From Limnephilus marmoratus (taxonomy: Eukaryota > Arthropoda > Insecta > Trichoptera > Limnephilidae), in the NCBI GenBank assembly GCA_917880885.1, contig OU862906.1, positions 61,112,665-61,176,664 on the forward strand: a stretch of 64,000 bases of DNA, in the 5' to 3' direction. The notes below the pieces were generated by a model. That model saw only the letters and a list, made by a program, of their open reading frames with translations, was not told where the DNA came from and made no database searches. Positions 32,311-45,461 of the stretch are shown here, one piece after another. The translations under genes were made by a program, and so were the position numbers. Numbering within the stretch: position 1 is the first letter of the stretch; every line of letters starts with the position of its first letter.

Positions 32311-34559
32311 CGTAATCTTACTTACACATACTCAAAACCTATATTTAATAAATCTGCAGTTCATAACAACAATTGCAAAGAAACCATAAAGATAACATGT
32401 AATCAACGCCAACGAAAATGTGTATACTCGTAATAATACACTGTAATAATTGTCACTGTGAACTGTTTGAGCGAAGTCTCTAAACTTTGCCCTTTGAACG
32501 AGCGAACTATTTGAACTTTGTCCTTTCAGAATGCAATTATCTAAATTAATTATTCTAAACTATGATTAATTTGTCATACCTGCATTCAGATAGAGTCTCG
32601 AAGGTAATAAGAGCAAAAGTACCCAGTAGCCAGTAGGTACAAATAAATAAATAAGATAAATTGTGTAGAAATTATTTTTCTTCACAATCACAATTTGTTT
32701 TTTGATTTCCCAGGCGACGCGCGACGATTCAAAAACATTTCTGAAAATAAAAAAGGTTAGTTTCACTTCTAAACGGCGATGCATGCGTACTAATTTACAA
32801 ACCGGATTAAAATACAAAATGCCAATCCCTGCCGGGCTTTAACTGGGATAATCCCGGTCACACCTGACTTAATGATAGGCCTAACTAATTATCTGCCTAT
32901 ATGTATACTAGAAGTGACTGCCTATAAACAATTATGCACTTGTCACCGCCTAGTTCACGTCTTGGTTACCTATCTGCAGTGACCTTGAAGGGTCACGAAG
33001 TCATGCCCATTTGGTGTAATTTTTTACAGCCTGCAATAATAACGCTAGTATCTGATTATGAGGTATTGAGAAGAGGTTGTGAGTTATGAGAAACCTTTTT
33101 AAGTCCAGCACACCTGAGTTCAAAGATGAGTGCACATGGGTTTCATCTGCCAACTTGTTCAACTTGTAATTTAATCATCCTTGATATCTCTGATGCGATT
33201 CCTCTATAATTATTTATAATTAGGCATTAGTATTTATCGTATCATTAGTAGATAATTATTGTAGCATTAGTAATTAATCATTGTGTATCGGTTTGAATGA
33301 ACCACGATGAAATGTTATTGTAAAACTATATGTATACACATTATTTGATTGGAAAATTCATTAAACTTGTCTTGGTTTTAATACTGCGCGAATACCAATT
33401 GGAAGACTTGAAAATACAAGTAGACCAGCTCACAAAAATATTTCTGAGATAATCCACTTCAAAGACTTGTCTATGTAATTAATTTATATTTATCTCTGTT
33501 TGCAAAAACAGAAATGTTTTTGCAAATAAATCAGAAATTAAAGAGGTTTAGTTAGGTTTTAGTTTAATTAGGCCCCCAATTAAACAATTGATATTGACTT
33601 CCAAATCCAAGCAATCTACGTTGGCGCAGAAACTTACTTCTTTTTAATTACCACCTCCCACAATTTTGTTTGTAAGTACTTATACCTAGAGAATGTACTA
33701 AGTAAGTAATGATTCGTTTTGATGTTTTCCTGAAAGCTGTTGCAAAGTTCCGTTACACCAGTTATGTTGTTTACCAAGACAAATATAATCTGCTAAAATA
33801 ATGCTTTGGGGTGGTTGTTTACAATTTTTTTAAATAAATAATCGCTAAATTAATATTCTACGACAGCATTTCTGCGCCATTACAGAAGCTGTTCGATTAG
33901 TACATAACGAGTAGATGAGATCATGTTTTATTTACAAGAAAACGATAACGAAGTGACATCACTAGTTACGCGATTTCGCAAATATTTGAATCGTTATTTT
34001 ATACGCGCGCTAACCGAATGCAAATAACTCGCAAAAAGTACCTTCCCGATAGAAAATAAAATGCGTCGACCGTTACTCCTTACACCCTGTCTGTCACCTT
34101 GAAGTTTTCGTAAATGGTTGGTAAATAACATGGAAATTTATCAAATCTCGCATTTGCACTATTCACACCTTTTATGTTCATCGTGAACAACATGAACCGG
34201 TTTCTTTCAGCTGAAACCATTTACAATGTTTTTGTCCTTCATTTCACCTCATATATTATCCTTTTTTTTCATTACAGAATTCCAACGTAATTAATTTTAT
34301 CTAATTTAATTCATATACCTACCAATTTGTATATCCCTGAAACTCATGAAAAGTAACTGAAAATAAACTTACATAATTATTTATCATCGTAAATAGAAAA
34401 CTCTTTACACTTTTTACTTTATCGTTCAGACAAAATCCAACTTTGCGCCTAATACAAACATGAAAGGAAAAGGAAAATGAAATGTACCTGCCACCTTTTT
34501 GTTAACAAAGACATGTAAGGACAAGCTAGCCCCTCGGGTCTCGACCATTTTTGTCAGAG
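32311..34559. other. Non-coding interval
   Basis: 2.2 kb with no ORF, repeat copy or structural element that I can support. Confidence 0.45.
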
Positions 34560-35050
34560 GGTCAAAATATTTCCGCTTTACAATAAAATCCAAATAAATG
34601 GAATATTTCTGAAAGTATCCAAAACCCAAAAACTGTTTCTGAAAGGTGATAAAATAATTTTTCTAATTTTATAGATCAAAATAAACACATATTTTTTTAA
34701 ATATAAAACTTTTGCATGCAAACATAAAAAAGTTTTTAAAATGGCTTATCTATACGTTTTTTCTGATAACGAAAAAAAAACACATACATATTTTATTAGA
34801 CAAAAATAATACATTTTTGTATAAGCCATGAAATATACAAATAACTAATTAAAAAATTCTCAAATCTTCATTTATAGGTCTACATTTCATTTCTTTTGTG
34901 GTTTTATATTTGAATATAAATTGTGGTGTTTTATCTTTCCAGCACCTTTATATCAGATTTCTATAAGTTAAGGAGACACAACGATTTCTATGAGACCTAT
35001 ATGAGTTGTTTCGAAAAGCGAACAAAATAGCCTTGCGGGTTAACCGGTAC
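34560..35050 (+). repeat. Rep-C copy 1
   Basis: caataaaatccaa-taaatgg, aatatttctgaa, ctgaaaggtgat..., then ggagac and ctatatgagttgtttcgaaa also occur in the same order at 53620-54985. Family unknown, non-coding. Confidence 0.65.
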
Positions 35051-35117
35051 CAAAGTTGATGTTATTTTCAGTCGCCCACATTTTATTTTGAAATAATCTC
35101 TTTTTACTATATACTTT

Positions 35118-35405
35118 GGGGTCGTCCATTAATCACGTGAGGATCAAAAGGGGGGGGGGGGTTCGGAACCTGCAACCTTAATGTCCCTATGGAAATTTTT
35201 AACACGATGCTTAATTTTCCTAAATTTAATCAGATTATACCTGTAGTTAAAGATAATAGTCTGAAAATTTCAATATACTTTCTACTAAAAAAATACACGT
35301 GATTTTGGGTAGGGGGGGGGTAGTCTAAAACCTCACCACATATCACCACGGGGGGGGGGGTTAAAAAGTTTCTAAAAAAACATCACGTGATTAATGGAAG
35401 ACCCC
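35118..35405. mobile_element. Poly-G MITE, family H1, copy 3
   Basis: Ends GGGGTCGTCCATTAATCACG and its complement with one mismatch (GGAAGACCCC), flanked by TTT (35115-35117, 35406-35408). Tracts here are G on the plus strand, so the copy is inverted relative to 4069. Confidence 0.9.
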
Positions 35406-35408
35406 TTT

Positions 35409-36117
35409 GTAAAAAAAACAATAAAATTAATCATTCTGGTGAGGAGGCATACCTTGAGAATTTGTAATTGCATTTTCTCTTCTTTGTATTAATAATGCCT
35501 TCAGCAATATGATGTGGCAAACCTGCAAATGCACCTTTTCAGAATGCAGAATCATTCTCCAACCGCTACGGCCTTCCGACCTCAATTGATTAAGCTGAAA
35601 TTGTTCAAATTAAACTTCAAGGTCACTGAAGTGAGAAACTTTGGCATCACGGTAACCTCATGCAAAGTAATTAATCAAACAACCCGTTACAGTTGAAGGT
35701 AAAGAAAAAATTACGAGAAAAACAACAAAGATTGGTAATGATGGAATTTGAAAATTACTTGTTCCAATTTACCTATCTATAATGCGTGTGGACTAATTAT
35801 TTATTAGTATCACCGTCGACATCATCATCGGCGATATAATCCTTGGAGAGTCCTGACTGCATCTAAGAAACGTTGGCCTCCCGCGGTGTCTCTCCGGTTT
35901 CTTATAAAAATAAAAGTAAGTTTTTGTTATTGCAGGATGTGGGGATCTTGGTGCAATCCCACACGTCCCATATGTAGTTATTCTTTGAGAGGAACGGCTG
36001 CGTGACCAATTTCGGCCCGTTCCATACAAAACTTAGTTTTAGTTTTGATGCCAAAATACCCAAACAAACCGAATAATATTTTTTTAAAGTCAAAAGTAAC
36101 ATTATAGTTGACAGCAG
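35409..36117. other. Non-coding interval
   Basis: No recognisable gene or repeat; GC content rises near 35815-35960 without a credible frame. Confidence 0.4.
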
Positions 36118-36585
36118 AACCGATGTTGACAGGGAACGAATGAGAAATCGATATACGCTGGCAATACTGAAGGCATTGAATTCTGTGAATTGACACTCCG
36201 AAATATCAAGCCCCAAATAATTACGTAAAAATATGAACAAATTGGCGATATTGAATATTATTGTATTGTACTAACCTAAATAAATTGATCTCGCCTTAGT
36301 TGAGTTATAAGTCTGTGGGTCGTGTATACGACTTCTTTCAATTCTAAGAGCTTCGTTAGTTGAACTCCGTTCATCAATAAGCCAGTACAAAACGAACGAC
36401 ATTATCCAAATAAATGCGTATATCGACAGTTAACAGCAGCTTATCATTCGTCGCGTCGGTCGAAATATCTCTTACCAATAATTATTGACCATAATCGCAA
36501 ACATTGATAACTGACCATAGCTGACGGATTTAGTCAATATCGTATTGATATAAGGTTTTATCGATCGTCCATGCTAGACCTCCAG
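36118..36585 (+). repeat. Rep-E copy, uninterrupted
   Basis: Matches 26478-26949 plus 27773-27870 without the 823-bp insertion. It serves as the empty-site reference for that element. Confidence 0.75.
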
Positions 36586-39373
36586 AGGTGTCAGTAATGA
36601 CCGAAAAACACGTAACTACTTTATGTACTTACCTTGTCCGAACTTCGTGTCAAGAATATTCTTCACCCCGTAAAATCTACAGCGTTAAATATAAAGCCAC
36701 AGGCGAACTTTGTAACACTATGCCATTCGCTGTATTTTGACGGTTGGTGTATGAAAAAGAGATTTATCTCGAGGGAAGGAAGGCAAGCTTGGTAAATTAC
36801 AGTGCATGTATGTTATAACATTACGTAACTTCTTCAACAATAAGAAGTTACGACGCACAATTTAAAGTCTGCTTGTGTTTGTAACGAAATGCATAATTTC
36901 ATAATCATTTTAATTTGATTTACTGCTTGTGTCTTTGACTTTACCCAAATAGTGAAATGAAATACGAATGATAATCTCTTTTCTAAAAAAAAAAATAACT
37001 TTGTTCAACTTTATCGTCATATTACCAAGCCGATAAAAACTCGTAGCAAAAAAATATTGTTTCTTTTAATAATTTATTAAAACCACACAGTCCCAACTGC
37101 CCGGAACTAGTGGGACTAATGTTAAGGATGAATAGAAAAGGAGGGGAAGAGGAAGGTTGGGGTATGATTTCGTCATTAATTCAGCGACGCAACGCGACGC
37201 GCAATGTTTCGATCCTGAATGATGATTTTTTTCATCAGGGCGATACTGAGAGTATCTTTCTGTCTGAACTTCCATTATCGTACTAAAATGTATAGTTTTG
37301 CCATTATCTTCCATCGTTTTATGATTCTGCTTTTACTGATTTGAATTTTTGCTCCTGCTTTAGTTTCGTCATTAGTTTTATTCACTCTATCCCTTTTTAT
37401 TATTCTATTTTACACTTTTATGTTAACTGTATTTATTTTAAATGGCAAGTTTATTTATCATTAAAAAAAAACAAATTAAACCAACAGCCATGAGGAGTAA
37501 AGTTGGATTTAAAACAACTCCATTAAAACCGTTTCTAACGCGTTGAATTGCGCCCCATCAAAATGTTTCAGCGTCTAACATAAATCTTTGAACATTCAAT
37601 GAAAGGCAAACCAGTTGATATTCTCTCAATATTAACATTAAAATACGATTGTAAAATTGGAGTTAGTAGAACTAGCTCTTTTTCCAACCTCCCAAATAGC
37701 CCTGATGAAGACATTGCGGCATAAACTACAAATAATAATCACAACTTCATATCTTATTCTTTGTTCTTGCTAAAATGTCGTGTTTGCAGTGCTGAGTAAT
37801 TCAATCACGTTTTAAATAGACCGTTTGGCATTTCACCTGTCTGTGAATTTGCTTGTTACCTTCCGGTTCCGAGGATGAAGATGGTTGCGGAGATGGATAT
37901 TACCTTTTTTTCCCGCCTGGATTCCCCGTCAATCAGTAATAATCTATATTATGAGACCTACCGGCCTGAAAAAAGTTTGAACAAAGAAATTTAAAAAATG
38001 TAACATACAATATTTATGATTTATAATTAAGTGGGTAGGTATTTAAATACTTAATTGTTTTAATAGGTACTAATTTGTTAAATTTGTGTTTCGATTTATT
38101 AAATAAGAGAAAATTGGAAACATACTCTTTGGAAAGCGAATCCAAGTACTATTCACAAAACTACCATTTATATATTTGGCGGTTTGTTTTCCAATGAACT
38201 TTGAGGTTTTCGTGCTGATGGTGAATCTCATATAACTTCGTAGGAATGTAGGAATAGGTATCTAATTAAAAATGTTTGCCTTGTAAACGAAACTCGGCAG
38301 ATATCGAATGTAATTTCTTTTTATTTTGTGTTTTTTTCTTTGGCTTGATGGCTTAAAAAAAGTATAGCATAATGCAGTCTTATAGAAGATACAAATAAAT
38401 CACAGCCGTGATTATTGAAAACATATTGCCGTTACTATAATTACTTATATCATCCAAATCGCGGTCTGCGTAACAATTCGGTTTTTCAAGAGTTTTAAGC
38501 ATTTTTTTTTAAATTTTGAAACGCAGTTTTTCTGAAGGTGTACGTATTTAACTCGATTTTCTTGAATGGAAAAACGCTGAAAATTCGTTAGTAATTTGAA
38601 ATTTGTCATTCCCTGCCTTTCGTTAAAAAATAAAGCATTCGTAGCTGACAGCTAATTCCTACTAAATATAGAAGAAGTTGTTTAACATTTTGTCACGATC
38701 AAGGCTTAAAGATATCTGTTGTCTTTGAATGGAAACTGTTTGCGTCGCGTTTGAAAAAATGCGACACTGAACTTACTTTCCAAAGTAAGCAAAACATTAT
38801 CATTTATCAGGATTCAGCAGCAGCGGAGAAAGGTAGAAACAGTTCTGTGCACGACCGTTTCAATGCATTCTAGATGTCATTGATTTCAATAAGTCGTGCA
38901 CCTCTTGATTCATAAACCTTTCTATTGGTTCTTTTAGAGAGAGATACTCCGGTCATTGAGGGACATAGTTATACAGACTAGCCAATACAGATTTAAAAAC
39001 ATTGTTTATTGAGCACAATTCTGGATAAAATAATGAGTTGATGGTATGAATCGATGAATAAATAAGGAATCGTGAGACAAACAGGCGAGGCGAATTAATA
39101 GCTAACTTCTACCTATATTATTTATTACTTGACATTGTTTCAATACTTTGATATCATTAAGACGCACCATTTTGAACAAAATTAATAAATTCCCAGTGTT
39201 CACGTCGGAATGTAGGAAGAAGTGTTGAGTGATTACATTTAAGTAAGAATTTGTTGAAAGTATTATCAATTACGAGGTATTATGTAATACTTTATCGCAT
39301 AAATGCTTATAGGTACCGAAAATTGGATAGTGGATTCATCCTAAAATATTTACTGATAAGTCTAAATTAACCA
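36586..39373. other. Non-coding interval with Rep-F fragment
   Basis: A decayed Rep-F copy lies at 37080-37320 (cacagtcccaactgcccgg ... catcagggcgatactgagag). At 37690 ccctgatgaagacattgcgg ... taaac looks like a broken hammerhead-type end. Nothing else recognised. Confidence 0.45.
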
Positions 39374-39785
39374 ACTAATTATGCACCACGCCGTTTTCCC
39401 GCAGGGGTAGGCAGAGAGGACGGACCGTCAAACGACTCGGTTTTGGCATACACTCCTTGCCTCATTCGCATTCCTTCATCGTCTCAAACATACTCTTCTA
39501 TTATTTTGACTCTTGGCATAGCCCGACTCAAGTATATGATTCATGTCTTCCTCAGGCGTCCACGACTTCTTTTATCATTCATATTTGCGTCATATATTCT
39601 CCTTACACTAATTTCTTCGTTCATTTAGCTCCTCATGCCCAAACCATCTGAGCGTATCGTCCTTTCTCCCTCTTCTTCCTGAAGCGACTCTTTCTTCTTC
39701 TAATGGCTTTTTATCGTCATTCCGCTTACATCAGCCTTGCATTCTTTGCGGATCTCCACACTAATCGCATGATCATTCAAGGTTT
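39374..39785 (-). pseudogene. RTE 3' end, second copy, decayed
   Basis: Same 3' region as 6837-7465: accacgccgttttcccgcag, gggtaggcagagaggacgga, cattctttgcgga (complement of the coding strand). The frame is broken by several indels and a local duplication around 39660-39710, so it is older than the 6.8-kb copy. No target duplication found. Confidence 0.8.
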
Positions 39786-40872
39786 GATAAGACGAAATCG
39801 ATTAATTCTTATATTATAGGTACACTTATACAGTGTTTATCGTGTGCCGAAAGCATTCCTACCTAGATAGTTTCTTTGTAATCAATAATTCTATGCATAT
39901 CTAATGAAAATCTATGGACATCTAATCACGACATTTGTTTTTTTTTTGACCTGGTGGTTATTTTTTTTAGTCCAAAAATTTGTGTTGAAATTGTGTTGAA
40001 AAATAATGTTAATATTTAAAAATAAACATGTGTTAATTCAAATGTTATCTGTAATGTATACTTTAATTTCACAATTGGGGCAAAGTTTTCGTTAGTAAAC
40101 ATTATTACCACCATGACTATTACAACAGTGACGCTAGTTTGTTTATAATCTCATTAGTTTTCCTTTTTAGTCCAGTAAAGGAAGGAGTTGTAGAGTGCGT
40201 GAGCAGGAACCTAAGCGATTTTTTCAGGACTTGTTTAGGGTGCTTAGGGTGTGAACATACTAAAAGTCCTGACGTCTAGGTGGTGAGCTAGGGGGGGGAG
40301 GGGGGGGGAAGGTCCCGATTTTCGGGTTTCCGTTTATATCTCAAAAACGGTGCGTCGCAGAGGAAAACTTTTTTAAAATAAGTAAAAGCTCATAAAATTA
40401 TCTACAACTTTTATTCTATACGTAATTTTGAAAATCCCAACCGTTTTTGAGTTATACGCTTCACAAATGTCAATATTTTCGAAAAAAATCATTTTACCTC
40501 ACATTTTTCATCAAACATTCCTTCATATAGTCTAAAATATTCATCCAAGAAAGAAATTCAATTAAAAGAAGTTGTAAATAATTTAATTACCTTTTAGAAT
40601 ATATATACATATGTAAATAAACCTCCAACCAGTAAATATTTACAGCAATTTTAAGTTTTTTCGTAAAATGTCATTTTCAGAAAAAGCTGTTTTTTCTTAC
40701 CAAATTATTAAGACGGGTTTTTTCTTCATGGGAAATTTCTTATTAATTTTTGCACGCAAGATAGCAGGTAAGTTGTTCTCGAACAGATGATTAGTGGAAT
40801 TCATTTTATAATCATTATTATTGTGATGGGTGATTAGGTTAGTCGTCGGACATGCTACAATAACGTGCTACG

Positions 40873-41127
40873 ATGCTGTTCGAGTTGGTAAAAAAGGCAA
40901 TGAATGCGATAGTGGGCTTGACATTCTCAGACATCAAGTTGTCCCGCAAACTTCAGGCATTCCCAATGTCTTCTGTCAGCTCGTCGATAAAAATTCACAA
41001 TGAAAAGGTTGCAGTTGACGCAACATTGCTGTTTCAGCGGATGTGTATAAGCAAACGATCGGATGAGGATTTGATGAAATTCTTTGAGTATGAGTTGGCC
41101 CCATTTCCCTTGGCACTGTTCTCAATA
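40873..41127 (+). pseudogene. Duplicated N-terminal fragment of the PIN-like gene (left arm)
   Basis: MLFELVKKAMNAIVGLTFSD, IKLSRKLQAFPMSSVSSSIK, IHNEKVAVDATLLFQRMCIS, KRSDEDLMKFFEYELAPFPL, ALFS: 85 codons without a stop. VD-x-x-LLFQRM ... FFEYEL-x-PFP-x-ALF is the first conserved block of the family as I recall it. After about 41127 the frame runs into the antisense of the spacer gene's 3' end, marking the junction of the fold-back. The right arm lacks the VDATLLFQRM...ALFS section, so the left arm preserves sequence lost from the main copy. Confidence 0.7.
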
Positions 41128-41167
41128 ACATCATGTTACACTCTCAACTTTATATGGATTCACGTTA

Positions 41168-42642
41168 TCATATCCTCTTTGGACGTGAGGGTCCTGGCAA
41201 GCGTTGTTCATCCATGGCATCGTCATTCTCAGTGGTGGATGGTTCTTGCTGAAAGGGCTCTACGTCGTTTTCATCGTCGTCCTCGGCAACAGGCACGCTA
41301 TTGAAGCATCTCCCTTGGCAGTGAAGGCACGCTGCAGAACAGGTCAGCATTGCTTTTCGGCATCCACATTTGCCAATTGCACAATCCTTGATGCAGCGGC
41401 AAAATATCATTTTCAGTAGGACCTCCGGTGCTGGAGGATCTTCTGTTGTAATTGGCACCAGGGTGTTTCCTTCGTGTTTTCACCCCCATTCTTCAGGGGG
41501 CAGCTCAATTCCGAACCACTGCTGAACTTGGTGGTATGTCCGCCGGGAATCTCTCTGTTGGAGGGAGGGAGCTGATATCAGGCTTCATATTTGCCACGGA
41601 CCTTGTGAATGACTGGAAGCGGTACTGGTTAAGGGAGGTCTGTCTTTTTGGTGCCGCATACCATTTCAGGAAGCATTTATTTCCAGCTTCTTCAACCTCG
41701 TCGTAAGTGGAGGAGGGGTTGTGTGAAAGATCATTGCCGCTTGCTTGATCATTTTTGACTCCAAATACAATTTTGAAAAGCCCACCTTGCTTCTCCTGAA
41801 AGTTGCAGACGTTGTATAGCATCCGGTAAATGAATGTAAAAATATGATATATGTGTTCAAATCCACGATGCTGCATCTCTTGGGTGGACAGTGCCATTGT
41901 TTTGGTTTTTCCTCGTCTGGGTTTCAGTAGCAGAATATCTTAGGTGGGAGGAGTGGAAGCAATCAAAAGGACAGTGAGGTCCACATTCTCACCAAAGACA
42001 GCCACAGAGTTGTGAAAGGATAATTCCACAGCAATCTTCACGATAAGGTCGTCAGCATCATCGGTGGCCTGAAGAGTCTGTATCCCATTCTCCCGAAACT
42101 TTGTCTGTAGTAAGGAGATGAAGTTACTTTTGTTGGTAGGATTGGATAAAAAATCTTCCTGTTTAACGGGTATTGATTTGTTCCATGTCAAATTGATGTC
42201 GGCTGACCTTCTCAGTCTGTATCAACGCATCTGTTCTTATGATTTCGTACTATTGGATGGGTTTGCGTACCCATCCAATACGACAGTGCGAGTCATTCCA
42301 GGATAGTGGTGATAGACATAGGTGATATAACGATCACAAATTGCGGCAACGGAGGCATCTTCTTGTCAAATTACTCTGTGTAGTAGAAATCCTCCGTCCA
42401 CAACTATGTTCATCTGAGACAGTAGAACAGTTTTTTTGGTAGGCTCGAATAAGTTATACAGAACAGATTTAGTTGTCTTTCGCATCCCACTTTCATTCAA
42501 CTGCAACCTTTTCATCGTGAATTTTTATCGACGAGCTGACAGAAGACATTGGGAATGCCCGAAGTTTGCGGGACAACTTGATGTCTGAGAATGTCAAGCC
42601 CACTATCGCATTCATTGCCTTTTTTACCAACTCGAACAGCAT
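41168..42642 (-). pseudogene. PIN-like protein gene with Cys-rich tail, decayed
   Basis: Start at 42642 (MLFELVKKAMNAIVGL), stop at 41168-41170. Recoverable blocks in order: MRKTTKSVLYNLFEPTKKT; MNIVVDGGFLLHRV, stop; ICDRYITYVYHHYPGMTRTV, VLDGYANPS; NKSIPVKQEDFLSNPTNKSN; DDADDLIVKIAVE; VFGENVDLTVLLIAS; FKIVFGVKNDQ; NKCFLKWYAAPKRQTSLNQY; DISSLPPTERFP; then TTEDPPAPEVLLKMIFCRCI, KDCAIGKCGCRKAMLTCSAA, CLHCQGRCF. Spaced Asp motifs (VDGG, LDGY, DDAD, ENVDL) suggest a PIN/FEN-like metal nuclease fold; the tail resembles a CXC-type zinc cluster. I recall multi-copy arthropod and cnidarian proteins with this layout but no assigned function. At least two frameshifts, in-frame stops and an internal deletion near codon 55 make it inactive. 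Confidence 0.7.
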
Positions 42643-43871
42643 CGTAGCACGTTATTGTAGCATCTCCGATGACTAACCTAATCACCCATCACAATAATAA
42701 TGATTATAAAATGAATTTCACTAATCATCTGTTCGAGAACAACTTACCTGCTATCTTGCGTGCAAAAATTAATAAGTAATTTCCCGTGAAGAAAAAACCC
42801 GTCTTAATAATTTGGTAAGAAAAAACAGCTTTTTCTGAAAATGACATTTTACGAAAAAACTTAAAATTGCTGTAAATATTTACTGGTTGGAGGTTTATTT
42901 ACATATGTATATATATTCTAAAAGGTAATTAAATTATTTACAACTTCTTTTAAACGAATTTCTTTCTTGGATAAATATTTTAGACGATATGAAGGAATGT
43001 TTGATGAAAAATGTGAGGTAAAATGATTTTTTTCGAAAATATTGACATTTGTGGAGCGTATAACTCAAAAACGGTTAGGATTTCCAAAATTACGTATAGA
43101 ATAAAAGTTATAGATAATTTTATGAGCTTTTACTTATTCTAAAAAAGTTTTCCTCTGCGACGCACCGTTTTTGAGATATAAACGGAAACCCGAAAATCAG
43201 GACCTTCCCCCCCCCCCTCCCCCCCCTAGCTCACCACCTAGACGTCAGGACTTTTAGTATGTTCACACCCTAAGCATCCTAAACAAGTCCTGAAAGAATC
43301 GCTTAGGTTCCTGCTCACGCACTCTACACCTCCTTTTGGACCATTCGTTTACTGGACTATTTAGAGAGTCCTAATGTCTGCCTACAATTTAGGCTAATCG
43401 CTTTTAATCGGATCAGAATTTATAAATCAAAAACGTTTTCTTGATTTTCGACCCATCTCATAATTGGATTACATTTTCCAATATTATATTGATAAAGCGC
43501 GTTATCGATCTTGAAAAGGGAGGACCTTATTTTTAGAAATGATTATATAAGTTAAAAATAGATTGAAAATATGTTTTACAGTGTGTTATCCAATGTGGAA
43601 ATCCCTTTTTCAGGCATATTAAAAATATTAAGTACCTATATAAAAGTAGTCATACTTTTTTGTGCTGTCGATAAACTGAAGAACTTATCACTGATCTCAC
43701 AATATCACTGCATGGGTAAGCAGGTAGATTTTGATGTCACACAATTCTGTCCTGACACACTACATACCGACTGCACCCGCATTCCGAATTTCTAACGTTT
43801 TATAACATATTTCTCTTGAATACTTGTTTTTAAGTGTCAAGAATTATATATATTATTTTTAAAGATACAAT

Positions 43872-44166
43872 TTGTAGAGCCGAAGCGGTTTTTATATGAA
43901 TCTCCTTCGATACAAAAAAAGCGGACTACTACGAAAATTATTTAAAACACATTTGTTCTGTTATTTAACATGGGTATGAAAAAAATCATAGTATGTCTTT
44001 AATTGCAACATAAGCATTTGTCGAGAGACTTTGCTCTATTATAAACGAGTAGTGTTTATTAAACAGATTCACAATTTTCGCTTTTAATTATTATCGTTTT
44101 AAATATTAGCGCGCTCCTTCTAACATTCGTATCTACATATCTCCCCTTGTTCTTCTTTTTGAATTC
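43872..44166. repeat. Direct repeat Rep-D, left copy
   Basis: gccgaagcgg ... acgaaaattatttaaaacac, tttgctctattat, attcacaattttcgctttta, taacattcgtat and catatctcccc recur in order at 45462-45767. About 295 bp, moderately diverged. Confidence 0.7.
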
Positions 44167-45461
44167 TTACTACCGGCCCTTAAACGTATTCATCGTCTCA
44201 TTGACACTTTATTTTTATTCCGACTATTAAACTTAATTTGCACAGTAGACGGAAATATATCTCGTTTATCGACAGCTGTTAGCAATAAACGCTAACCGAA
44301 AAGAACTTTTAGAAGAGATGCGGCCACGGACATATGAATATCAGATGTCTATGGATGCGGCGAATATAACCGGTCACTATTCAGTATTCGGCTATTTTTT
44401 TTAATATTCGACTACCACAACACGGGCATGCGAGCACGGTGGTCGAAAAATCCTAAAATTATGTAATTATTAAAGCAATGAATTAAGAAAAATTTTATAA
44501 AAATTATTAGGTACTTTTCGGCCGAATACTCAATAATGGAAATAAAAGTGCACTTTAATCAAAAAGTGCATGTCTTTTAAACCATTGAGTATTACATTAT
44601 TTAATATTTAAAATCAATTAGAGGCAAATTGAAGTGAATAAAAACTAGGTTTTCTGGTAGTAAACGATTTCGTTTTTCTTCGTAGACTATACCAGCTTCC
44701 GAAAATAGTCTCTCCTATCATTATAGACACTACTGCAAGGTGACGTGACGAAAAATAAATTTAAACAAACTGTATTAGTTTTGGATATTATTTTGCGTTT
44801 GCAGACCACCTTTTCAAATTAAATATTCCCATTCGGCCAAATAACTATTTGTAGCATCTCTAGTTTTAAGTTTACCAACATGAACTTATTTGATAGCCTT
44901 CCGAGAAGGACGTTCATTTGAGATGTTCGCTGAATGATTCGAGAGGTGAATATTTTTTCCTTTTTCCATTGCGATTAATGCATCCTCGCTTCATCCTGCA
45001 GTATCATATTATGTGCAATGTACATATTGCACAAAAGAGTGTATACAGCTCGCTGGGATCTGCGATCCTCGATCTTGGGTGGGTGTATGAACGTATCCCG
45101 TTGTAATACTTCCTCTATATGGCGCGGTCGTTTCCCAACTGGATTCTGCGGGCTTTACGACCAAGCTTTGGGTAAACCGGTCATCCCTACATTCCTAGCT
45201 ACCTCCAAACAAACCACTTCGCAATAAAACATTCAGCATTTAACAACTAATTTTCAAAATATCAAAATCAATTCAGCACCTCTCTGCAATCAAAACATTG
45301 AAAAGATCCTTTCTCGCCGTTCTACTGAAAGCTTATACGTATTAGAAGCGTTTGAAGCCGCGGCATATCCCATTTCTACCAATTTATTACATTATGTAAC
45401 TTAAACATAAGTTTTAAAGCTCTTAAAAAATACACATTATTCCTGAAGATAATATCTAGAC
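44167..45461. other. Non-coding interval between Rep-D copies
   Basis: 1.3 kb with no retroelement domain, primer-binding-site-like sequence or polypurine tract that I could recognise, so an LTR element is not supported. Confidence 0.4.

Larger units (their letters stand above)
40168..43359. mobile_element. 3.2-kb near-palindromic element with PIN-like gene
   Basis: Arms 40168-41018 and 42497-43359 are inverted copies with few differences by eye, from tagtccagtaaa to tttactggacta. TTT flanks both sides (weak duplication). The arms hold poly-G/C next to agctcaccacctagacgtca, non-coding DNA, and the N-terminal codons of the same gene; the 1.5-kb spacer holds the rest of that gene on the minus strand. 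It could be a DNA transposon with very long ends or the result of a hairpin/fold-back duplication. Confidence 0.8.

Noticed and set aside
37200..37250. Minus-strand CCTGATGA ... ATCGAAACATTGCG, hammerhead-like
   Set aside because: The intervening 20 bases do not form a regular stem II; it lies in a Rep-F copy whose other copies have no such core.
37690..37720. ccctgatgaagacattgcgg followed by cataaac, resembling a hammerhead core
   Set aside because: GAAA is missing (ataaa) and no stem II can form; at most a decayed relative of the three motifs reported.
42246..42275. 12-bp perfect hairpin, tattggatgggt and its complement, in the PIN-like gene
   Set aside because: It coincides with codons for the conserved LDGY...PSN block; likely chance within coding sequence.
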